Both the position numbers and the translations under genes were made by a program. The notes beneath the pieces are model-generated. The model had not been told where the DNA came from. It worked only from the letters and a program-made list of their open reading frames with translations, and ran no database searches. Below are positions 30,842 to 39,261 of a DNA stretch of 64,000 nucleotides, in pieces. Location of the stretch: positions 237,001 through 301,000 of the forward strand of contig NZ_CP139478.1 of assembly GCF_034259105.1 (NCBI RefSeq), in the 5' to 3' direction. Within the stretch, counting starts at the first letter, position 1. Each line of letters begins with the position of its first letter. Origin of the DNA: Limosilactobacillus reuteri. GTDB lineage: Bacteria; Bacillota; Bacilli; Lactobacillales; Lactobacillaceae.

Positions 30842-30961
30842 TTGACTATTATTTATTGACCCTGTATTATCTTTCTTGGGCGCCTGTAAAGACAGGCCAA
30901 TAAGTTCGTAGATAAATAAGCTCCCTGTTTCAGTGTTTTATTTGAAATAGGGAGTTTTTTC
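30842..30961 (+). promoter_or_regulatory. pyrG promoter and CTP-responsive attenuator
   Basis: TTGACT (30842-30847), a 17-base spacer and TATTAT (30865-30870) form a good promoter. Eight nt further is GGGC (30878-30881), the initial sequence used in Bacillus pyrG for reiterative G addition when CTP is low. A terminator follows: pyrimidine-rich CTCCCTGTTTC (30921-30931) with GAAATAGGGAG (30944-30954) and TTTTTT. Extra 5' G residues could pair with the CTCCCT arm and prevent termination, which is the Bacillus mechanism. Confidence 0.8.
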
Positions 30962-30995
30962 TATTATCACACCCGCAAATATAAAGAAGGAGTAG

Positions 30996-32606
<1,611 letters not shown>

Positions 32607-32634
32607 AAATTTAAAGTGTATAATATATTTAATG

Positions 32635-32674
32635 CAAGAGATGGGGGCAAGAATGTCACTTCTCTTGTTTTTTG
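32635..32674 (+). terminator. Terminator after pyrG
   Basis: CAAGAGA (32635-32641) pairs with TCTCTTG (32661-32667), followed by a T-rich tract (TTTTTTG). Confidence 0.7.
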
Positions 32675-32779
32675 TTTAATAGAATTGTTAAATTTTAAGT
32701 TAAATATGCTAATTTTTAGCCTGACCTTATGATTTTTTTTAAGATTGTTTATAAAAGGTTGTAATTCTCTTGATATTTC

Positions 32780-32820
32780 ATTATCATTACAGTTGACTGT
32801 TTTGTAACTGAAATAATCAT
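32780..32820 (+). promoter_or_regulatory. Long inverted repeat over the murA promoter region
   Basis: Arms ATTATCATTACAGTT and AACTGAAATAATCAT match at 12 of 15 positions around an 11-base spacer. A possible -35, TTGACT (32793-32798), lies inside. The position 55 nt before murA and the A+T-rich arms suggest an operator, but no regulator can be named. Confidence 0.45.
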
Positions 32821-32874
32821 TAACTTAGCTTAAATGAAAAACAGACTAAAATTTTTAAGTGAGGAAACGCAGAA

Positions 32875-34152
32875 ATGAAGAAAATGATCATTCAAGGAGG
32901 AAACCGTCTTTCTGGCGAAGTCACGATCGGTGGTGCCAAAAATAGTACAGTGGCATTAATCCCAGCTGCTATTCTTGCGGATACCCCTGTAGAGTTTGAC
33001 ACGGTTCCAGATATCTTGGATGTTCACAATCTGATGATTATTTTGGAGTCAATGAATGTAAAGTCCGAGTTTAGTCACGGAGTTTTAGATATTGATCCAA
33101 CACAAATCGTAGAAGCTGAACTTCCAAGCAAGGCAATTAAAAGTCTTCGGGCTTCCTATTACTTTATGGGTGCATTATTAGGTCGTTTCCATCGCGCGAC
33201 ATTAACATTTCCGGGAGGCGATAATATCGGCCCCCGCCCAATTGACCAACACTTAAAAGCATTTAAAGCACTTGGAGCAACCGTTAGCGAAGAAAAAGGT
33301 ACTGTTCATTTAGATGCGCCGAATGGCTTACATGGGTCTCGGATCTTTTTAGATATGGTATCAGTTGGTGCAACGATTAATGCTATCTTAGCAGCTGTTC
33401 GCGCTGAAGGAACAACGATTATTGAAAATGCAGCTCGTGAGCCAGAAATTATCGACTTGGCAACATTCTTAAATAATATGGGCGCCAAAATTCGCGGGAC
33501 TGGAACCGATACTATCCGTATCACTGGAGTAAAGGCCCTTCAGTCAATGAATACTCATACAATTATTGCTGATCGGATTGAAGCAGGAACATACCTATCA
33601 TTGGCTGCAGCGCTTGGTGATGGCGTTATGATCCATAATGTTATTCCTGAACACTTAGAATCATTTACAAGTAAAATGATTGAAATGGGTGTTAACCTAC
33701 AAATTGATAGCGATAAGATTTATGTACCAAAATCCAGCAATTTACATCCAGTTACAGTTAAGACGATGCCATTCCCTGGCTTTGCTACCGATTTACAACA
33801 ACCGCTTACTCCATTAATGTCGCTTGCTGATGGTGATAGTACGATTGTTGATACTATCTATCCAAAGCGTGTAAAACATATTTCCCAATTACAAAAAATG
33901 GGGATGAAGATTGAAGCGCATGATGGGATGATTGTCGTTAAACATACAGAAGAGCTTCATGGCGCAGAGGTCTCGGCAGGTGAGATTCGTGCCGGAGCAG
34001 CTTTAACAATTGCTGGTTTAATGGCAGATGGACAGACTGTAATTAATAATGCTGGAAATATTTTACGGGGTTACGATCGGATTGTCTGGAAGCTTAATCG
34101 CCTTCACGCCAATGTTTCTATTGAGGACGATTCTTCAGTAAAAATTGGTTAG
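32875..34152 (+). CDS. murA: UDP-N-acetylglucosamine 1-carboxyvinyltransferase
   Basis: MurA transfers enolpyruvate from PEP to UDP-GlcNAc, the first committed step of peptidoglycan synthesis in the cytoplasm. The 425-aa protein shows GGAKNSTVALIPAAIL near residue 19 and the mobile loop PGGDNIGPRPID near 113-124. The position that in Escherichia coli is Cys115, the residue alkylated by fosfomycin, is Asp116 here. Natural Asp variants elsewhere are active and fosfomycin-insensitive. Which of the two MurA paralogues of Firmicutes this is cannot be decided. AGTGAGGAAAC precedes the ATG. Confidence 0.95.
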   Translation: MKKMIIQGGNRLSGEVTIGGAKNSTVALIPAAILADTPVEFDTVPDILDVHNLMIILESMNVKSEFSHGVLDIDPTQIVEAELPSKAIKSLRASYYFMGALLGRFHRATLTFPGGDNIGPRPIDQHLKAFKALGATVSEEKGTVHLDAPNGLHGSRIFLDMVSVGATINAILAAVRAEGTTIIENAAREPEIIDLATFLNNMGAKIRGTGTDTIRITGVKALQSMNTHTIIADRIEAGTYLSLAAALGDGVMIHNVIPEHLESFTSKMIEMGVNLQIDSDKIYVPKSSNLHPVTVKTMPFPGFATDLQQPLTPLMSLADGDSTIVDTIYPKRVKHISQLQKMGMKIEAHDGMIVVKHTEELHGAEVSAGEIRAGAALTIAGLMADGQTVINNAGNILRGYDRIVWKLNRLHANVSIEDDSSVKIG

Positions 34153-34244
34153 AAGTTGCGTACTTCTTTAAATCGTGGTATCCTGTTAAAGTTGATTATC
34201 TATGTTTCAGGCAATGATTCATGGCAAAAGGAGCGTAATAAATT

Positions 34245-34490
34245 ATGAAACAAGGAATTCATCCAGATTATCATCCAGTAGTTTTTGAAGATTCATCTAC
34301 TGGTTACAAGTTTCTCTCTGGCTCAACAGCCACTTCAAGTGAAACTGTTAAGTGGGAAGACGGTAATGAATACCCATTAATTCGGGTTGAAGTTACTTCA
34401 GATTCACACCCATTCTACACTGGTAAGCAAAAGTTTACTCAAGCCGACGGTGCTGTCGACAAGTTCAACAAGAAGTACGGTCTCAAGTAA
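34245..34490 (+). CDS. rpmE2: 50S ribosomal protein L31, type B
   Basis: The 81-aa protein is the zinc-independent (C-minus) form of L31: it starts [20 protein letters not shown] and has no cysteine. In Bacillus the type B paralogue replaces zinc-binding L31 under zinc limitation, under Zur control; I see no Zur box here, so this may be the only L31. It is followed by its own terminator. Confidence 0.96.
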   Translation: MKQGIHPDYHPVVFEDSSTGYKFLSGSTATSSETVKWEDGNEYPLIRVEVTSDSHPFYTGKQKFTQADGAVDKFNKKYGLK

Positions 34491-34507
34491 TCGAACTTCT
34501 TATTATT

Positions 34508-34549
34508 CAAAAAAGTCGGGAAAAGCGAAAGTTTTTCCCGGCTTTTTTG
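34508..34549. terminator. Terminator after rpmE2
   Basis: AAAAAAGTCGGGAAAA pairs with TTTTTCCCGGCTTTTTT around a short loop. This is a strong, nearly symmetric hairpin. Confidence 0.88.
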
Positions 34550-34648
34550 AATTAAGGCCAATAAATCATTATTAACGTTCTTTTGCGTCTTTAAATATTG
34601 ATCTTTCTCTGCGTATAATATTGATAATTGAGAAAGTGGGGGCTACCT

Positions 34649-35965
34649 ATGCATGAAAAAATTATTAATCGAATAATTGCCCTGCATCGTTATTCTTTTG
34701 TTAGGATAACCCGGCAGACATTAATTATGATTTTTCCCATTGTCTTTATTGGAACGATGGCAAAGATGATTTTGAAAACTGTTTTTAAACCAGATGGATT
34801 TATTTATAATATTGCTTTTCTTGATGTAATACCACAGAACGTGTTGCGGATTATTCAATTTATGTTAACTAGCATTAGTCAATTAACCTTAGGGATTCTA
34901 GGAATTTATACTGTTTATATGGCAGCAAAGTTTACGGCGAAAAGGTATCGGCGAGACGGTAAATTTGCCGGAATAACCGCTATTTTGACCCTTTTACTAA
35001 TGTCTTATCGTTATGGCAAGTCGTCCCCGCAATTTTCCCTTAGCTTTTATCAACGGCTCCTCAGTGGCAATAGTTTGTTAATCGTTTTAATTCTTGGTTA
35101 CGGAATCGGCCAGCTTTACCGGTGGTTAACCCAGCCAAAAGATGATGATAATACCAATGCGTTGCCGTTATTACAGGAACGATCATTTAGTTCAATGCTG
35201 CCAATGACAATTAGTCTTATTTTTGGAGTGACAGTTGCTCTTTTCTTAAATTCCAACACAATCTATCATGCTTGGTCAGCAAGTTACTCCACGTTAGTTA
35301 CGACTGCCCAAGAGCATCGGCAACTATGGCTGACGTTATTAGCTACAATGGGGCTAACAATATTTGATTGGTTAGGATTAGGTGTTCCATACACTTCGAT
35401 GGCGTTAACCTCTGGAGATTCATTTACTGCTAACTTGAACTATGCGTTTGCTCATGGAACTCCATGGAATGTGCCGTATGAGTTTTTAGGCAGTTCTCTT
35501 TATAATTCATTTGCTAACTTTGGGGGCGATGGATTGATCCTGGCCTTGATAGTTGCCATTCTGTTAACTTCTAATGGCTCCTACATGCATCGTGTTGCAC
35601 GGTGGACAGCCTTACCAACATTATTTAATTTTAATTATGCAACAATGATTGGCTTACCGGTTGTATTTAACCCATTATTTCTGATCCCATTTGTCTTCTT
35701 ACCGATTGTAAACATTCTCCTTGCCAGTTTAGCGATTGCGATTCACTTAATACCTTCAACGCCTTACCCGGTTTTGCAGGGGACACCAGGACCGCTTATT
35801 AGTTTTTTGGGGACAAATGGCAATTGGGGAATTTTGATTTTTACCTTGGTATTGCTTTTAATCGATATCGCTGCTTATATCCCCTTTGTAAAAATGACCT
35901 TAGTAGTTGAAAATCGCTTAACATTAGCAGAACAGGGCGTGACCAGTCATGAAAAAAATGACTAA
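34649..35965 (+). CDS. PTS sugar transporter subunit EIIC (cellobiose-type)
   Basis: A 438-aa membrane protein with about ten hydrophobic helices resembles the lactose/cellobiose (Lac family) EIIC permeases. It starts MHEKIINRIIALHRYSFV, with IMIFPIVFIGTMAKM as first helix. ATG at 34649 is taken because GTGGGGG lies 6-7 nt upstream. No EIIA or EIIB gene is adjacent; it would have to share partners encoded elsewhere, or act in another way. Its 3' end overlaps the hydrolase gene by 17 nt. Substrate is unknown. Confidence 0.75.
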   Translation: MHEKIINRIIALHRYSFVRITRQTLIMIFPIVFIGTMAKMILKTVFKPDGFIYNIAFLDVIPQNVLRIIQFMLTSISQLTLGILGIYTVYMAAKFTAKRYRRDGKFAGITAILTLLLMSYRYGKSSPQFSLSFYQRLLSGNSLLIVLILGYGIGQLYRWLTQPKDDDNTNALPLLQERSFSSMLPMTISLIFGVTVALFLNSNTIYHAWSASYSTLVTTAQEHRQLWLTLLATMGLTIFDWLGLGVPYTSMALTSGDSFTANLNYAFAHGTPWNVPYEFLGSSLYNSFANFGGDGLILALIVAILLTSNGSYMHRVARWTALPTLFNFNYATMIGLPVVFNPLFLIPFVFLPIVNILLASLAIAIHLIPSTPYPVLQGTPGPLISFLGTNGNWGILIFTLVLLLIDIAAYIPFVKMTLVVENRLTLAEQGVTSHEKND

Positions 35966-36839
35966 ATTAATTCTCCACACTCGTTTAGTATTGATTGGCC
36001 TAATATTGATCTTAGTCCTAATGGCAATCCCAGCATATTTTTGGATGAAAGATACAAATAAATATTTAGCTGCCCAACATAATTCTAGAACGTCGCCGAT
36101 AATTATGGTTCCAGGAAGCTCAGCAACACAAAACCGCTTTAATCCGCTTATTCGTAAACTTAACGAAGATAGTCCTAAAAAACATAGTGTGTTGCGATTA
36201 GAAGTAATGAATAGCGGTAAAATTGTTTCGCAAGGATGGATAAATCGTGGCGATAACGAGCCAATTATCGTGATTGGCTTTGAGAATAATCATGATGGTT
36301 ATCAAAATATAAAGAAACAAGCACAAATGGTTAATCAGGCTTTTGAACGATTGACGGAAGAGTATAACTTTAATAACTTTAAGGCGTTTGGCCATTCCAA
36401 TGGGGGTCTAGTATGGACTTATTGGTTGGAACATTACTACTCTAAATATAAAGATGCGATTACAATTAAAAGGCTGATGACACTGGGAACGCCATACAAC
36501 TTTGCGGAATCTTCTGTTAGCCATCCGACACAAATGTTTTCTGATTTTGTAAAGTATCGGAGTCGGATTCCCAAAAACTTATTAGTTTATTCGGTCGCGG
36601 GAACAGAAACTTATACATCCGATGGCCTTGTCCCAGAAGGAAGCGTCGATGCTGGTAGGTATATTTACCAAAAACAAGTGGCCCATTATACGAGTATAAC
36701 GGTCACGGGAAAAGATGCTCAGCACTCTAGATTGCCGCAAAATAAGCAGATTGTACGGTTAATTGAAGAGTATCTGCTTGATCCAAATGACAATGGTAAT
36801 CCTAATTCGCAAAATAAGCAGGGGGCTACTCAAAATTAA
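35949..36839 (+). CDS. DUF915 alpha/beta hydrolase, membrane-anchored
   Basis: The 296-aa protein has one N-terminal hydrophobic helix (residues about 8-28) and then an alpha/beta hydrolase domain of the DUF915 type common in lactobacilli. The oxyanion region is IIMVPGSSATQ, the nucleophile elbow is GHSNGG (serine near residue 146), and a late histidine lies in DAQHSRLPQ near 260. It is probably extracellular, acting on an unknown ester or amide. It overlaps the EIIC gene by 17 nt and precedes a sortase gene by 49 nt. Confidence 0.82.
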   Translation: MKKMTKLILHTRLVLIGLILILVLMAIPAYFWMKDTNKYLAAQHNSRTSPIIMVPGSSATQNRFNPLIRKLNEDSPKKHSVLRLEVMNSGKIVSQGWINRGDNEPIIVIGFENNHDGYQNIKKQAQMVNQAFERLTEEYNFNNFKAFGHSNGGLVWTYWLEHYYSKYKDAITIKRLMTLGTPYNFAESSVSHPTQMFSDFVKYRSRIPKNLLVYSVAGTETYTSDGLVPEGSVDAGRYIYQKQVAHYTSITVTGKDAQHSRLPQNKQIVRLIEEYLLDPNDNGNPNSQNKQGATQN

Positions 36840-36888
36840 TTAAGCAGGTTATACTAAGTTCATAATAAAAAGTAAGGAGTTCAATATC

Positions 36889-37593
36889 GTGAAAAAAGAT
36901 AAAAAGCGATCACTTGAATGTTTACGGTGGACAGCGGTTGTTGTACTGTTATTGGTATCAGTTGTCTTAATTTTTAACCAGCAGATTAAGTCTTACTTGG
37001 TAGGGAGTTATAAACCTGAGATTACTCGGCAAACGGTTCAAAGCAACCAAAAGAAAAAGGCGACTTATGATTTTCAAAGTGTCAAAGATCTTAACTTGCA
37101 AACGGCTGCCAAGGCTCGTGCAAATAAGCAATCGATTAATACCATTGGAGCAATTACGGTTCCCGCTATTAATATGACGATTCCAATTGCTAATGGGGTT
37201 GATAATACAACTCTTGCGTTAGCAGCAGGAACCCTTCGTCCAGACATGAAGATGGGGGAAGGAAACTATGCGTTAGCTGGTCATAATATGGCCCATGGAA
37301 GTAAAATCCTATTTTCCCCATTGTACTATCATGCTAAGGTGGGACAGATGATTTATATCACCAACATGGATCGCGTTTATGAATATAAGATTTATCAGCG
37401 TGAATTTATTGCGGCGACCCGGGTTGATGTGGTAGACAATACGCCGGAAAAGATTATTACTTTGATTACTTGTGACGCTACCGGGGCCAATCGGTTGATG
37501 ATCCGCGGTAAATTTGTTAAATCAGAACCATTTACGAAAGCACCACAAAATGTACAAAAGAATTTTAGCGAGAAATATACAACAGGTCGTTAA
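36889..37593 (+). CDS. srtA: Class A sortase
   Basis: Sortase A cleaves LPxTG-type signals on secreted proteins and joins them to peptidoglycan. The 234-aa protein has an N-terminal membrane anchor (about residues 14-33), His132 in AGHNMAHG, the nucleophile Cys195 in TLITCDATG, and the arginine in NRLMIRG near 202. It is the expected catalytic triad and length. No sortase substrate gene lies next to it. The hairpin repeat at 37595 follows at once. Confidence 0.93.
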   Translation: MKKDKKRSLECLRWTAVVVLLLVSVVLIFNQQIKSYLVGSYKPEITRQTVQSNQKKKATYDFQSVKDLNLQTAAKARANKQSINTIGAITVPAINMTIPIANGVDNTTLALAAGTLRPDMKMGEGNYALAGHNMAHGSKILFSPLYYHAKVGQMIYITNMDRVYEYKIYQREFIAATRVDVVDNTPEKIITLITCDATGANRLMIRGKFVKSEPFTKAPQNVQKNFSEKYTTGR

Positions 37594-37594
37594 A

Positions 37595-37721
37595 GGGAGC
37601 GAGACAGAAGTCACTTGTGACTTCGTTTTCGAGCCCCCGCAAGCAACAATAGGCCTCCAATGTTCGGTTTTTGAGCCGAACGTTGGAGGCCATTGTTGTA
37701 CTGCGTATTTGCTTTTTATGA
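37595..37721. repeat. Intergenic hairpin repeat, copy 2
   Basis: It has a small hairpin (GAAGTCAC/GTGACTTC at about 37607-37625) and a large one: CAACAATAGGCCTCCAAT with its GTTCGG extension (37644-37667) against CCGAACGTTGGAGGCCATTG and TTG (37676-37698). It is homologous to the reverse complement of the repeat at 19712-19802. It may terminate srtA. The rest of the spacer to 37788 has no gene I can support. Confidence 0.78.
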
Positions 37722-37801
37722 AAGTAACTTAACTTATATCAAAGTCCTTTTTTGTTTGCAAATTTTTACGATATTTGTAATCCATTCCAAATTAAGAAAA
37801 A

Positions 37802-39080
37802 GGTGGATTATAGAATGAAGTTAGCCACCCAGTTGGTGGTAAATAAAAAACGCCATTCGGCGTGACATCAGGTATCATATTAAGTGAACCAAACCTATAT
37901 GAAAGGATGTCCGTCAAATGACGCACTTAAATGATACCATGTCTACTAGTTTATTGACTACTCATAAAAAGAATGCTCATCTTACTAAAGAAGAACGTGT
38001 GATGATTGCGACTTTAAAGTCGCAAGGACTTTCCAATCGCGCAATTGGTCGCCAATTAGGAGTTAATCATCAAACAATTAATAACGAGCTCAACCGTGGT
38101 ACGGTCCGCCAACTTCGTCGTCAAAAATCTAATGGTAAGATTTACGAATATTCTTACTACATCTATAGTTATGAAGCTGGTCAGGCCACATATCTTGAAC
38201 ATCACCGCCATTCTGGTCGTCGTCGCTTATATTATTCTTCAAAGCAATTTTTACGATTAGCTGATCAGCTAATGCTTGGTGAGTTTGACGACCACCATTA
38301 CTCCCCACAAGCGGTTATTTATAAGGCTCGAGATTTAATGAATGATGGCACCCTGATCCCAAAGTCGGTTGTAACTTTATATCAATGGATTAATGAGGGT
38401 GTGCTTCGTACGTCCAATTTAGACCTCTTTGAAAAACCTAAACGTAAGCATCATCGAACTCATCCGCAAGCTAAAAGGTGCTTAGGGCCTAATATTGCTC
38501 AACGACCTCAAACTGCGGACCAACGGTCCGAAATTGGCCATTGGGAACTAGATACAGTTCAGGGACAGAAAAACGGTAATGACAGTGTTGTACTAGTAAT
38601 GACTGATCGCCTTTCACGAGTTAATATCACGAGTAAAATTGCTGGTAAAACTGCGCATGCAGTAAATCAGTTCTTTATAAATTTACGCCAGAAAATGGGC
38701 ACAGATGCTTACTATCGCATCTTTAAGACAATAACCTCTGACAACGGTTCAGAATTTAGTGAGTTAACACAAGTTCACGATCATGTTTTCTATGCTGATC
38801 CGTATTCCCCTTGGGAACGTGGATCCAATGAGATCAATAACCGGTTTCTCCGCAAGGAGATTACCAAAGGTGAAGCTATAAATAACTATAGTAGTGCTCA
38901 GATCATAGCGACTAATGATTGGATGAATCACTATCCACGAGCTATGTTTAATGGACATTCGTCAATGGATATCTATCGTAAGGCCTTCTACCAAGAGATA
39001 TCACAGCTCCATCAACCAATAATCAATTGGTCAGTATTATTTATTTGAGTCCAGTGGCTAACTTATTCTTGAAATTTAGG
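37802..39080 (+). mobile_element. IS30-family insertion sequence (second type) with 13-bp flanking repeats
   Basis: Subterminal inverted repeats share AAGTTAGCCAC exactly and match more loosely outward. AAATTAAGAAAAA occurs at 37789-37801 and again at 39081-39093. With these as direct repeats the element is 1279 bp and both inverted ends are the same distance (27 bases) from the last base of the shared AAGTTAGCCAC. A short CGCC/GGCG hairpin at about 37851-37863 precedes the transposase gene. The insertion separates srtA from a probable terminator at 39144. Confidence 0.8.
37918..39048 (+). CDS. IS30-family transposase
   Basis: A 376-aa DDE transposase. A helix-turn-helix near residue 40 (GLSNRAIGRQLGVNHQTIN) precedes an IS30 catalytic core with IGHWELDTVQG, TSDNGSEFSEL and PWERGSNEINNRFLRKEITKG. 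It is larger than, and only distantly similar to, the two other IS30 transposases in the window. AAAGGATG lies 7-8 nt before the ATG. The frame is intact, so it may be active. Confidence 0.92.
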   Translation: MTHLNDTMSTSLLTTHKKNAHLTKEERVMIATLKSQGLSNRAIGRQLGVNHQTINNELNRGTVRQLRRQKSNGKIYEYSYYIYSYEAGQATYLEHHRHSGRRRLYYSSKQFLRLADQLMLGEFDDHHYSPQAVIYKARDLMNDGTLIPKSVVTLYQWINEGVLRTSNLDLFEKPKRKHHRTHPQAKRCLGPNIAQRPQTADQRSEIGHWELDTVQGQKNGNDSVVLVMTDRLSRVNITSKIAGKTAHAVNQFFINLRQKMGTDAYYRIFKTITSDNGSEFSELTQVHDHVFYADPYSPWERGSNEINNRFLRKEITKGEAINNYSSAQIIATNDWMNHYPRAMFNGHSSMDIYRKAFYQEISQLHQPIINWSVLFI

Positions 39081-39143
39081 AAATTAAGAAAAACACAATG
39101 ACAGTAAAAAATAGCCAAATTAAAATAAATTTTAAGTAAACAG

Positions 39144-39185
39144 ATGAGCGAACGGACAGGAATGCCACCGTTTGCTCATTTTTTT
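39144..39185 (+). terminator. Terminator between IS30 and ppsA
   Basis: ATGAGCGAACGG (39144-39155) pairs with CCGTTTGCTCAT (39168-39179), followed by seven T residues. Before the IS insertion it may have been the srtA terminator. Confidence 0.8.
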
Positions 39186-39201
39186 GCTGTAAATAAATTT
39201 C

Positions 39202-39230
39202 TTGACTCTTTTTCAGGAACCGCCTAAGAA
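39202..39230 (+). promoter_or_regulatory. Promoter of the ppsA operon
   Basis: TTGACT (39202-39207) and TAAGAA (39225-39230) are 17 bases apart, 31 nt before ppsA. No operator or cre match is clear. Confidence 0.6.
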
Positions 39231-39261
39231 AGAGATACATTGAATTTAAGGAGATGCAGTA

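Noticed and set aside
30642..30845. Methionine-rich frame in the rpoE tail
   Set aside because: It is the out-of-frame reading of the GAT/GAC/GAA-rich acidic tail of RpoE and has no coding features of its own.
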